Part shown: piece after piece, positions 52,566 to 60,882 of the stretch
How positions within the stretch are numbered: the stretch's first letter is position 1
Layout of the letters: every line of letters begins with the position of its first letter
Origin: Prochlorococcus sp. AG-459-E08
GTDB taxonomy: Bacteria; Cyanobacteriota; Cyanobacteriia; PCC-6307; Cyanobiaceae
NCBI GenBank assembly: GCA_003209425.1
Contig: QCRB01000004.1
Span: forward strand, 1 to 64,000
Direction: 5' to 3'
DNA: 64,000 nucleotides
Notes under the pieces: model-generated
The model's input: the letters and a program-made list of their open reading frames with translations, nothing else
What the model was told of the DNA's origin: nothing
Database searches by the model: none
Program-made: the position numbers and the translations under genes

Positions 52566-53624
52566 GTGAAAAATGATGCGTTAATAATTGATGATCTGCA
52601 TCATAAATACGATAAGCGAGAATGTTCACATTGGATATTAAACGAAATTAACCTTAAAATAGAGAATGGCGAATTGTTAGGTTTGCTTGGTCCTTCTGGT
52701 TGCGGAAAAACTACTCTTTTAAGATTAATTGCAGGGTTCGAATATCCATCTAAAGGAAAGATTTCTTTAAATAATAAGGAAATTTCAAGCAGGAAAAAAA
52801 TTCTTAGTCCTGAGAAAAGAAATATTGGTATGGTTTTTCAAGACTATGCACTTTTCCCTCACTTAACTGTTATGGAAAATGTAATGTTTGGTTTAAAAAA
52901 CAAAAAAGACACATCTAGAGTTGATTATTTATTAAATGTTGTTGGTCTTGATAGTTTTGTTGGAAGGTACCCACATGAATTGTCTGGAGGTCAAAAACAA
53001 AGACTTGCAATTGCGAGAGCTCTTGCTCCAGGTACAAATTTTATTTTGTTAGATGAACCTTTTTGTAGTCTTGATATGCATGTCAAACTAAAATTGAGAA
53101 GTGAACTTCCTAATATTCTAAAAGATTGTAATTCTAGCGGATTAATGGTTACTCATGATCCCGAAGAGGCGATGTCAATTTGCGATAAAGTCGCCGTTAT
53201 GAATGAGGGGAAAATACATCAAATTGATACACCAATTAACCTTTTAAATAATCCCAAGACCATATTTGTTAGTAGTTTTATTTTGGGCAATAATATTATT
53301 AATCTCAAAAAAAATGGTAATTCATATATTTCTTGTTTAGGTGAAATAATTAGTACAGAGTATTTGAAAAATACAAGTATCAAAAGTATGTCAATTTCGC
53401 CTAAATTTATTTCAATTAAAAGGTCAGAATCTGGTGATGCTATTGTTATTTCTAAAGAATTTCTTGGAGAATTTCTTATATATAAAGTAACTATTAATGG
53501 AAACATATTAAGGGTTAGAACTGATATTAATAATCTCCTTAATAATGGTGATAAATGTTCTCTTTCTATTAATAAGAATAGTTATTATTTTTTATATCCT
53601 GGAGCATATAAGGAGTATATATAG
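52566..53624 (+). CDS. futC: Ferric iron ABC transporter ATP-binding protein (FutC/AfuC-like)
   Basis: GPSGCGKTTLLRLIAGFE, YPHELSGGQKQRLAIARALA, LLDEPFCSLD, C-terminal TOBE-like region; located near ferritin. GTG start. Confidence 0.78.
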   Translation: MKNDALIIDDLHHKYDKRECSHWILNEINLKIENGELLGLLGPSGCGKTTLLRLIAGFEYPSKGKISLNNKEISSRKKILSPEKRNIGMVFQDYALFPHLTVMENVMFGLKNKKDTSRVDYLLNVVGLDSFVGRYPHELSGGQKQRLAIARALAPGTNFILLDEPFCSLDMHVKLKLRSELPNILKDCNSSGLMVTHDPEEAMSICDKVAVMNEGKIHQIDTPINLLNNPKTIFVSSFILGNNIINLKKNGNSYISCLGEIISTEYLKNTSIKSMSISPKFISIKRSESGDAIVISKEFLGEFLIYKVTINGNILRVRTDINNLLNNGDKCSLSINKNSYYFLYPGAYKEYI

Positions 53625-53631
53625 ACTTTTT

Positions 53632-53754
53632 TTATAGGCAATTACACTTGCCACCCTTCCAATTAGAGCATTTTTTCTTTTTACATTTCTTTTTTTTACT
53701 TTTATATATTTTATTAGTTAATAGCAGTTCAGAAAAACTGTATTCTAAATTCAT
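53632..53754 (-). CDS. 40-aa Lys/Cys-rich putative microprotein
   Basis: MNLEYSFSELLLTNKIYKSKKKKCKKKKCSNWKGGKCNCL, ATG at 53754-53752 and TAA at 53634-53632 on the minus strand. Not in the ORF track. Confidence 0.5.
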   Translation of the reverse strand: MNLEYSFSELLLTNKIYKSKKKKCKKKKCSNWKGGKCNCL

Positions 53755-53770
53755 TTATAGTATTGCGATT

Positions 53771-53789
53771 GATTTTCATTATCATATTA
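53771..53789. promoter_or_regulatory. Weak Fur-box-like motif between the Cys-rich microORF and ferritin
   Basis: gattttcattatcatatta: 12/19 to GATAATGATAATCATTATC; shares GATTyTCATTATCAT with 55354-55368. Confidence 0.35.
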
Positions 53790-53867
53790 TTTAATTTAAT
53801 TTAAAGGATTAATTAATTACTAATTTATACAAAATGTTGTATTATTTAAGTAGTTTCATATTAAGCA

Positions 53868-54422
53868 ATGAAAGAAAATAATTTAAATGTAAAGAAATTA
53901 ATTAATTTTGGTCCATCTGGAAGAGCTGTCGCGCAGCCAATTGACAAAAGTTTATTGGATAATATTTTTGAACATTTAACAATGGAAAGATATGCCAATG
54001 TTCAATATTTTTCTATATATCTTTGGTTTCAAGAACGTGATTTAAATGGATTTGCGTCTCATTTTCTAAGTGAATCACAGGGTGAAATGGAACATGCTCA
54101 AAAATTTGCTGATTACTTAATCGCAAGAGGGCAAAATGTAAAATTAGATGAAATTCCTGCACCAGTTCAATCATGGGATTCAATCGAGGATCTGATTTCT
54201 TATTCTTTCAACATGGAGGCTGATTTAACTTCATCTCTACAACAACTTTATTCTATTTCCGAAAGAATTTCAGATACAAGAACCAATGTATTTTTAGATC
54301 CAATCATTGAGGCTCAAACAAAATCAGAAGATGAATTTGCAAATATACTTGGCAAAGTAAAGTTTGCTTCTAATCAACCTTCTGCAATCTTATTGATAGA
54401 TAGTGATTTAAAGAAAAAATAA
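53868..54422 (+). CDS. Ferritin
   Basis: MERYANVQYFSIYLWFQERDLNGFASHFLSESQGEMEHAQKFADYLIARG (E-x-x-H ferroxidase motifs). Confidence 0.95.
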   Translation: MKENNLNVKKLINFGPSGRAVAQPIDKSLLDNIFEHLTMERYANVQYFSIYLWFQERDLNGFASHFLSESQGEMEHAQKFADYLIARGQNVKLDEIPAPVQSWDSIEDLISYSFNMEADLTSSLQQLYSISERISDTRTNVFLDPIIEAQTKSEDEFANILGKVKFASNQPSAILLIDSDLKKK

Positions 54423-54698
54423 ATTACTTTCAAATTTATTTTCATTCAATGTTCTTTTGGTTTTTTCGAAAAGTAAATTAGAAAAGTTAATTTTCTCAGT
54501 ATTCTTTTTAGTTAATAGCTCAGCAATTTTATAAATTTCATTAACTCTTTTAAAAATATTTTTGTTTTCAGAAAATAACCTTCCCTTCAATGCTTTATTT
54601 TCTGTAGTTTTGTAAGATTGCTTGATATTTCTGAGTCTATTCGATAAAACATCAACTTCCATTAACAAGTTGTTAGTAATTGACTGTGATTCCTTCAT
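54408..54698 (-). CDS. Conserved hypothetical coiled-coil protein
   Basis: In-frame ATG at 54698 (MKESQSITNNLLMEVDVLSNRLRNIKQ...) avoids the overlap with the crp-like gene that the ORF-track start (54758) would create. Confidence 0.55.
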   Translation of the reverse strand: MKESQSITNNLLMEVDVLSNRLRNIKQSYKTTENKALKGRLFSENKNIFKRVNEIYKIAELLTKKNTEKINFSNLLFEKTKRTLNENKFESNLFFL

Positions 54699-54702
54699 AT
54701 TT

Positions 54703-55290
54703 TTATAGCGGCGATGTTTCAATAAAAGAAGGAGCAACACTGACTGTTTGGGTTCCAATAGGAGCTATTAATAACTCAGATGATCTTAATTTAGAAATTA
54801 ATCTTGTTGATGTTACTCGTGTAGAACCTATTAATTCACCAATCCTTTCATGAGTTAACCTAAAAGGTAACTCACACCATTGGCCACATCTTCTACCTAG
54901 GCGATTAACTAGTATTGAGAACAAGGCTTGTAATCGCTGTTCTGCATTTCCTAAGTGTCTAATCCTAAGAAGTTGCAAAGTCCATTCATTTACTGCATCG
55001 TACCCAATATTCTCATCAATATTCACATTGCTGTGAAAAGACAAATCTGTTAGTGCTTCAACACAGACACCCTCGCTACATAAAAGATCCGTCCTTAATT
55101 GATCTCCTGATTGTAAAAATGCAAGTGTCATTCCTTCAGTTTCTTCACAAGGGCAATAAACTCTAGCAATTCCACTTTCAACTTCTAGGCATGTCCCTTT
55201 TGGTCTTGATGAGGGGTCTATTAATACAGATTGTCCAGTTATTATCCTTACTGATTTTGACGGATATTCTCCATAACTATGGAAATTCAT
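54703..55290 (-). CDS. Crp/Fnr-family transcriptional regulator
   Basis: cNMP-like N-terminal domain and HTH RLTHERIGELIGSTRVTSTRLISKLRSSELL. Preferred start is MNFHSYGEY at 55290, because the longer ORF-track start (55323) reads through a Fur box. Confidence 0.87.
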   Translation of the reverse strand: MNFHSYGEYPSKSVRIITGQSVLIDPSSRPKGTCLEVESGIARVYCPCEETEGMTLAFLQSGDQLRTDLLCSEGVCVEALTDLSFHSNVNIDENIGYDAVNEWTLQLLRIRHLGNAEQRLQALFSILVNRLGRRCGQWCELPFRLTHERIGELIGSTRVTSTRLISKLRSSELLIAPIGTQTVSVAPSFIETSPL

Positions 55291-55302
55291 TAATTTAAAT
55301 AT

Positions 55303-55321
55303 GATAATGAGAATTATTATC
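55303..55321. promoter_or_regulatory. Fur box
   Basis: gataatgagaattattatc matches GATAATGATAATCATTATC at 17/19 positions; just upstream of the crp-like start. Confidence 0.75.
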
Positions 55322-55353
55322 AATTATGCACTAAAAAACTACTTATTGCAATA

Positions 55354-55372
55354 GATTCTCATTATCATTACA
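55354..55372. promoter_or_regulatory. Second, weaker Fur-like box
   Basis: gattctcattatcattaca, 13/19 to the canonical 19-mer; in the crp-like/zinc-ribbon divergent gap. Confidence 0.4.
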
Positions 55373-55442
55373 TTTCTGAAGTTTTTCTTTACATGGTATT
55401 TAGGAATATAATATAGATAGAATTGATAAATATTATATTTAG

Positions 55443-55631
55443 ATGAGCGTAAATAGAGTTTGTTTTAATTGTGGAAGTTCTTCATTCGTCTCAGATCGAT
55501 CATTAGGAGGTAAGATTGTATGTTCTAAATGTGGATCTTCTTCATTTAAAAAAAAATCCTCTTCGTTTTTAAAAAGTAAAAAATTTGTATTTATTGCTAT
55601 TGTGATAGCTATTTTCATAATTATTATTTAG
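55443..55631 (+). CDS. Small zinc-ribbon protein with C-terminal TM helix
   Basis: CFNCGSSSFVSDRSLGGKIVCSKCGSSSF (CxxC-x17-CxxC) and FVFIAIVIAIFIIII. Confidence 0.65.
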   Translation: MSVNRVCFNCGSSSFVSDRSLGGKIVCSKCGSSSFKKKSSSFLKSKKFVFIAIVIAIFIIII

Positions 55632-56412
55632 ATAATCTGTTTATATTCCAAAGTCCATTATTTTTAGTTACCTCTACTTGAATACCATATAACTTATTAA
55701 GATTTTCACTATTTATAACCTTATTTTGATCTCCATCAGCAATTATTTTCCCATCTTTTAGCATTATGACCCGATCATAAATTTTTGTAATCGTTGAGAT
55801 ATCATGAGTGACGCATAAAATTTTAGTATTTAATTTTGATAATTCATTAATCTTATCAACTACAAAAAACTTTGATTTATAATCTAAATTTGCGATTGGT
55901 TCATCTAGGATTAAGATTTCCGGTTTTTTGATTAAGGCCCTTGCAATGAGCGAAATTTGTTTTTCTCCATCTGATAAAAAAGAAAAATTCTTATTAGACA
56001 AATTTGATATATTCATTTTGTTCATGATGTTTTCCACCTTATAGGAATCCCTTTCAGATTTATTTTGTACGTAACAATATCTTCCATATAGTCCACTTAA
56101 AATTAAATCAAAAACTTGTAAATTTGGATTTATTCTATTTTTTATTTCATTATTTACGGTACTTATTTTTTTTCTTAGTTCCCATAAATTTATAAGTTCT
56201 TTGTCAAATATCTTCAGTTTCGATTCATTAGCTACTACTGGGTATATGTTTCTATTAATTATTTCAATTAAGGATGATTTACCTGAACCATTTGGTCCAA
56301 TTAATATAACATTCTCTGAATACGCTATTTTTAAATTTAAATTTTTTATTACTCTAAAGTCATTTTTAAAACAATTTATATTTTTTGCATCAAACCAAAA
56401 TTTATTAAACAC
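55624..56412 (-). CDS. ABC transporter ATP-binding protein without adjacent permease
   Basis: GPNGSGKSSLIEIINR, FLSDGEKQISLIARALIKKPEILILDEPIANLD; GTG start. Confidence 0.85.
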   Translation of the reverse strand: MFNKFWFDAKNINCFKNDFRVIKNLNLKIAYSENVILIGPNGSGKSSLIEIINRNIYPVVANESKLKIFDKELINLWELRKKISTVNNEIKNRINPNLQVFDLILSGLYGRYCYVQNKSERDSYKVENIMNKMNISNLSNKNFSFLSDGEKQISLIARALIKKPEILILDEPIANLDYKSKFFVVDKINELSKLNTKILCVTHDISTITKIYDRVIMLKDGKIIADGDQNKVINSENLNKLYGIQVEVTKNNGLWNINRLSK

Positions 56413-56513
56413 TAAAACTTATTACTCCAAAATATAATCAATTGAATCGAGCTTAAAATAAATATAAAAAGATAAAGCCAATTCAACCATGAAGGTCTAT
56501 TTACTTTTTTCAT
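56412..56513 (-). CDS. 33-aa single-TM microprotein coupled to the ABC ATPase
   Basis: MKKVNRPSWLNWLYLFIFILSSIQLIIFWSNKF; its TAG overlaps the GTG start of the downstream ATPase (TAGTG). Confidence 0.5.
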   Translation of the reverse strand: MKKVNRPSWLNWLYLFIFILSSIQLIIFWSNKF

Positions 56514-56517
56514 AAAT

Positions 56518-57840
56518 TTATATTATTAACATAAAAAATATAAGCGGAGCAGCAAATCTTACAAATGTTTTTCTAATAATATCTATATTATTTACAATTT
56601 CTAACTTCTTGATCTCAGGAGGATATTTCAAAATCACTTTGTCATATACATCAAGATTTTGGGTTTTCTTAATATTTTTCCATGGTTCATCTTTATCTTC
56701 AGACTTCTTGTACCATTTCCAAAAATAATTTATTATCCTATCTTCTCCCAATAATTTTATTTCATCCTTACTTATAAATCCCATATCGTGATTATATGTT
56801 TGTGTTTTTAAAATCATATAATCCTCATCGAATATCTTATAAAAAATCTTTCTTTGAGTCTCTTTAAATAATAGGAGGTTGTTTATTAGTTTATTTTGTA
56901 GAAATTTTCTATAGTGTCGCACTATTACTCTTGCTTTGTTGTTTCCTAGAGGAATATGATCCAAAACTTGTAAATATCTTGATGAGGAAGGATCGCCTTT
57001 GTATATTAATATCCTTCCTGGTGGTATGTATTTAATCCGAATAAATTCTTTTGTGGGATCATTCTTGTAATAATAAATACTTTCAATGTATTTGGGATTA
57101 ATATTAATTTTCTGGTTAAAACTAACTAGTACATTTTTATTCACATCTTTATCAGGGATCGTATCGCCATGAACCCAAAAGATATGAAGGATATCTAGGT
57201 GATTTTCAATAATCCTTGACCAATCACATTTAAAGTCAACTAATACCTCCTCAAAGACATAATCCTTATTTGAAAACCCATTTTCATATAATTCGTATTT
57301 ACTTATTAGTGTATCTTCACTTATATTATTTAAATCAGTCTCAGATTTTTTAGAAAAATATACAAAAATATATCCATTTTTTTCTGAAGTTTTGTATTGA
57401 GATAAATGAATTCTTTTGGCGTAGTTATCATAGTTTTCATCAACTATATGGCGACATGTTATTCTGTCGAGATTTTGGCAACTTCCCCCAGATGAAAACT
57501 TAGCTCCATGATATGGGCAAGTTATTACTCCATCTGATAATGTCCCTCCAAAAAAGGAGGCCCCTCTATGTGGACAAATATTTTTAATGCACCTAACATT
57601 TTTATTCTCATCTCTATAAAGAACAAGAGGCTCATCATAGAGTGAAAAATAATATAGCTTATTTTTTTTAAGTTCTTTAGAGGGACAAATTGCATACCAA
57701 CCAAATAAACCTATATTTAATTCTTTTTGATTTTCTCTAATATCAAACGAGTCAATTTTTACTACCGTTCCTTTTTTAAATGGCTTAAGAACGGTATTAA
57801 AGTCTTTTGATTTAAAAAAATTAATTTGTCTGTTTTCCAT
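56518..57840 (-). CDS. Rieske non-heme iron oxygenase (pheophorbide a oxygenase-like)
   Basis: Rieske CPHRGASFFGGTLSDGVITCPYHG; mononuclear iron motif ENHLDILHIFWVH; C-terminal hydrophobic tail. Confidence 0.87.
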   Translation of the reverse strand: MENRQINFFKSKDFNTVLKPFKKGTVVKIDSFDIRENQKELNIGLFGWYAICPSKELKKNKLYYFSLYDEPLVLYRDENKNVRCIKNICPHRGASFFGGTLSDGVITCPYHGAKFSSGGSCQNLDRITCRHIVDENYDNYAKRIHLSQYKTSEKNGYIFVYFSKKSETDLNNISEDTLISKYELYENGFSNKDYVFEEVLVDFKCDWSRIIENHLDILHIFWVHGDTIPDKDVNKNVLVSFNQKININPKYIESIYYYKNDPTKEFIRIKYIPPGRILIYKGDPSSSRYLQVLDHIPLGNNKARVIVRHYRKFLQNKLINNLLLFKETQRKIFYKIFDEDYMILKTQTYNHDMGFISKDEIKLLGEDRIINYFWKWYKKSEDKDEPWKNIKKTQNLDVYDKVILKYPPEIKKLEIVNNIDIIRKTFVRFAAPLIFFMLII

Positions 57841-57998
57841 AAATTAATTTCTTTTTTTAAATGACTGTTTATCTTTCGGAACTATAACCCAAGTAAATAA
57901 TCAATTTCTTATAAAAAGAAAATTCTCTATTATTTGTAGCAATAATTATGTAGTTATTGAAAAATATTGAGTCTCTGTCGTATGTATGTATCTTTATT

Positions 57999-58193
57999 TC
58001 ATGCTTTTTGTATCTTTTGTGATTCTTTCAAATTTTTTATGTAATCAATAGCATCATCAATATTTTTGTGGAAATTGCATTGACCCAAATAACAACCTAT
58101 AAATCTTAAGAATTTTCTCTTGCCACCACTAATTTCATATCTATGTATTGTCCCGCCATCTGTAGGAGCATAAATAAGTTCTGGTAGTGCCAT
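57999..58193 (-). CDS. Small conserved hypothetical protein
   Basis: MALPELIYAPTDGGTIHRYEISGGKRKFLRFIGCYLGQCNFHKNIDDAIDYIKNL; protein-like composition. Confidence 0.55.
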   Translation of the reverse strand: MALPELIYAPTDGGTIHRYEISGGKRKFLRFIGCYLGQCNFHKNIDDAIDYIKNLKESQKIQKA

Positions 58194-58359
58194 ATTAATT
58201 TTGTATTTAATTCTTAATTAAACAATAATTCATGTTCAAATAAATTTCCATAGCTCAATCCATATATTTAATAATAAATTTACTTATTTTTGGATAATTA
58301 TTTATTGAATACCCAAGTATTATTTGTTATCTATTAATTATGGATATGGATTTTTTATT

Positions 58360-58455
58360 ATGCCAAAAGTATTTAGGCGTTTTTTAAAAAAACTACCAAA
58401 AAAAATTCAAACTATAAAATACTCATTTAGAGAGTTTTTATCTTCGAAAATATAA
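58360..58455 (+). CDS. 31-aa basic putative peptide
   Basis: MPKVFRRFLKKLPKKIQTIKYSFREFLSSKI; ORF evidence only. Confidence 0.3.
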   Translation: MPKVFRRFLKKLPKKIQTIKYSFREFLSSKI

Positions 58456-58545
58456 AATAGCTGTTGTGGTAAATAAATTTTTAATAAAACATATTCTGCA
58501 GAGTTAAATTCTAAACTATATTAAATTTAAAATTTATGAAATTTT

Positions 58546-58887
58546 ATGTTCAAAAGAGTTTTTACGATATTCATTTTAACTTTGCTTTTTTTATTTAGTA
58601 GTCCAGTTTACTCATTAGATAGATCTTCTATAACTCTTGAAAAGTATACTAAAAAAATTTCTAACAAGTTCACTAGGACTTATTGCAATACTTCCAAATT
58701 CGGTATTTCTTATGAAGGAGCTTTGGCTTTTGCTATTGGAGAGACTAATAAGGAATTTAAAAATAATAAACTAAATAAATTGATAGATTATTCTCTTCTG
58801 AGAAATTCTATAGTTAATGATTTAGAAAATAATTGCCAGGTTTATAATTTTGCTATTAGTAATTTAGAAAATTTAAAATTTAACTAG
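58546..58887 (+). CDS. Secreted hypothetical protein
   Basis: Signal peptide MFKRVFTIFILTLLFLFSSPVYS followed by a 90-aa mature domain. Confidence 0.6.
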   Translation: MFKRVFTIFILTLLFLFSSPVYSLDRSSITLEKYTKKISNKFTRTYCNTSKFGISYEGALAFAIGETNKEFKNNKLNKLIDYSLLRNSIVNDLENNCQVYNFAISNLENLKFN

Positions 58888-58909
58888 ATTAATGTAAATT
58901 GTTAAAGTC

Positions 58910-59152
58910 TTATTTTTTACCTATCCAATCATTAGGTTTCTCCATCATCCATTCGAAAACACCCTTTGCATCAAGGTTTTTAGAAGCATAAACAAATAAA
59001 ATTGGAAATATTAAAATTACTGCGCCAATAACTGTTAACTCTATTTTACCGATACCTATCTCAGTTACTGTTAAAGCAAAATAATTAATCATTATCTTTA
59101 TTGAATTGAAATTTATATCTACATAATTTACAAAAAATTTTAATTCTTTCAT
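58910..59152 (-). CDS. Hypothetical membrane protein
   Basis: TM segment IELTVIGAVILIFPILFVYA and C-terminal KGVFEWMMEKPNDWIGKK. Confidence 0.55.
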   Translation of the reverse strand: MKELKFFVNYVDINFNSIKIMINYFALTVTEIGIGKIELTVIGAVILIFPILFVYASKNLDAKGVFEWMMEKPNDWIGKK

Positions 59153-59255
59153 TTCTTTATTAAAAATCTTAATTGTTTATAGTGAAATATTTGTATAAAG
59201 TACCTATTTTATTGATTAAGTCTTTTTAATAATTTAAATATTATGCTTCTGTTAG

Positions 59256-59405
59256 ATGGTTATGAATCATGAAATTGTTATTTTTACACCTATTTTTGCA
59301 GTATTGATTGGATTTATAGTTTTTACAATTTTAAAAAAAAGAAAGAGATCAGCTAAAAGTATTTATAAATTGATAGATGATTTAGAAAAAAAATACATAT
59401 ATTAA
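59256..59405 (+). CDS. 49-aa single-TM putative protein
   Basis: MVMNHEIVIFTPIFAVLIGFIVFTILKKRKRSAKSIYKLIDDLEKKYIY; TM followed by a positively charged stop-transfer. Confidence 0.45.
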   Translation: MVMNHEIVIFTPIFAVLIGFIVFTILKKRKRSAKSIYKLIDDLEKKYIY

Positions 59406-59430
59406 TCTTTTTTGTGGAAAAAAAGATTAA
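59402..59430. terminator. Bidirectional terminator-like hairpin
   Basis: ttaatctttttt (59402-59413) pairs with aaaaaagattaa (59419-59430), loop gtgga. Lies between convergent ORFs and contains both stop codons. Confidence 0.6.
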
Positions 59431-59723
59431 TCAAATTCTATACCAACTTCTTCCTTTAAATCTCTCTCCAAATCTGGAAGATGAGGTTCAACCCAATGAT
59501 CTTTGTTATCTATACCAGCTGCATTTACATAATTCATGATGTGTTGATCCACTTGCTTGTAAAGATCATGCAAATTTAAATCCATACGAATATCGTGTGC
59601 AATTTCAGAAACTTGTTTTTCTGTTAGACAATGATCTGGATGAAGTAAATCACAGCATGGAATTCTCTTCTCAATCAATTCATTTAGATTGATTTTTATT
59701 TCGTAATCTTGATGGACAGTCAT
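59427..59723 (-). CDS. Conserved hypothetical protein (98 aa)
   Basis: Intact acidic ORF MTVHQDYEIKINLNELIEKRIPCCDLLHPDHCLTEKQV. Confidence 0.6.
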   Translation of the reverse strand: MTVHQDYEIKINLNELIEKRIPCCDLLHPDHCLTEKQVSEIAHDIRMDLNLHDLYKQVDQHIMNYVNAAGIDNKDHWVEPHLPDLERDLKEEVGIEFD

Positions 59724-59814
59724 TAATTTTATAAATATACCTATTTTAATTATGTTTAAGGTTTTGTATATCTTTAGTCAAGAAATAAAGTTCTTTAATA
59801 TCTATGCAATAACT

Positions 59815-59970
59815 TTAAATAAATAGATCTTCCAAATCTTTATACAAATCATCTTTCTCTTTTTGGTTTTCTATATGGTCATGGTGATCTAGTGAAAGTT
59901 CTTTTTTTGAAGTATAGAAAAGATATCCAAGGGCTCCTAAGAGTAATGTTGTTGGAAAAATCATTAGCAT
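59815..59970 (-). CDS. 51-aa single-TM putative protein
   Basis: MLMIFPTTLLLGALGYLFYTSKKELSLDHHDHIENQKEKDDLYKDLEDLFI; TM plus HDH/acidic tail. Confidence 0.45.
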   Translation of the reverse strand: MLMIFPTTLLLGALGYLFYTSKKELSLDHHDHIENQKEKDDLYKDLEDLFI

Positions 59971-60040
59971 TTAATTGACTTATAATGAATATAGTGCAAC
60001 ACTAATTACAGTCAAGTGCTGAACTTTACTTAATTTTTAA

Positions 60041-60439
60041 ATGCCTACTAAGAAAAAAAGAATTGGTTTTATTCCTAGAGAAGATGTTATGAAAATAATT
60101 GATAATTTGAGCATAGAAAATAATTTAAGTAATTCAAAGATAATAAGTATTTTGGTTGAAGAAGCACTTTCTAAAAGAGGTATATTTAATAAAAAGAATG
60201 GCACGGAAACTCAATCATATCAGTCAAATAGCCATAATTCACGAAATTTACCTGATGATTCTAGTGACTTTATGGATAATGCAAAAACCTCAATTGACAC
60301 TAAATTAGGAAATCATTTTATTCCTATTAAATCAACCCATTTAAATCAGTCAAATCAGGAGGCTTTTGACTTACAAACTTATAAAAAGTTTTTATCGTTC
60401 CTTAAATTTCAGGAAATGATGGATAAGTACAACACCTAG
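60041..60439 (+). CDS. Putative ribbon-helix-helix-like protein
   Basis: KKRIGFIPREDVMKIIDNLSIENNLSNSKIISILVEEALSKRG follows an RHH pattern; low-complexity Asn/Ser C-terminus. Confidence 0.5.
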   Translation: MPTKKKRIGFIPREDVMKIIDNLSIENNLSNSKIISILVEEALSKRGIFNKKNGTETQSYQSNSHNSRNLPDDSSDFMDNAKTSIDTKLGNHFIPIKSTHLNQSNQEAFDLQTYKKFLSFLKFQEMMDKYNT

Positions 60440-60567
60440 TAAAGTGTTGCTAAGTGATGTACTGTGCGTTAAAATTTATTTGTATTTATAGGAGATTTGC
60501 ATATTAAAAATTATTTTTCACCATTTCAAAAACTTAAATTCAATTAATCTATAAAATAATTATTCCT

Positions 60568-60882
60568 ATGAATTCATCTCTCCCAGTTTTGTCTGTAAAT
60601 CTCCTCCCTCCAGAAAAGTTATATTGTAATTTTAGTTATTGGAGTTCTTTGTTCTCTCAGGATATGCAAATTTTATGGGATCGAGCGCATGGAGTCCCTT
60701 TAGAAAAACTGCCAAAAGGAGTCTCTGATATGATTTTTCCGTATTTATTGCTTGCACTTTCAGATTATAAGACTATGCAAATTAATAAAATGAATGGAAT
60801 AGGATTAGACAATTTATTAAACCTTTGGTTTGATAAGTACTTATTAAATAAAAATGGTTACTTCGAGCTAATTAAAAAATAA
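60568..60882 (+). CDS. Hypothetical protein (104 aa)
   Basis: Intact ORF with non-random composition (VNLLPPEKLYCNFSYWSSLFSQDMQILWDRAHGVPLEKLPKGV). Confidence 0.5.
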   Translation: MNSSLPVLSVNLLPPEKLYCNFSYWSSLFSQDMQILWDRAHGVPLEKLPKGVSDMIFPYLLLALSDYKTMQINKMNGIGLDNLLNLWFDKYLLNKNGYFELIKK

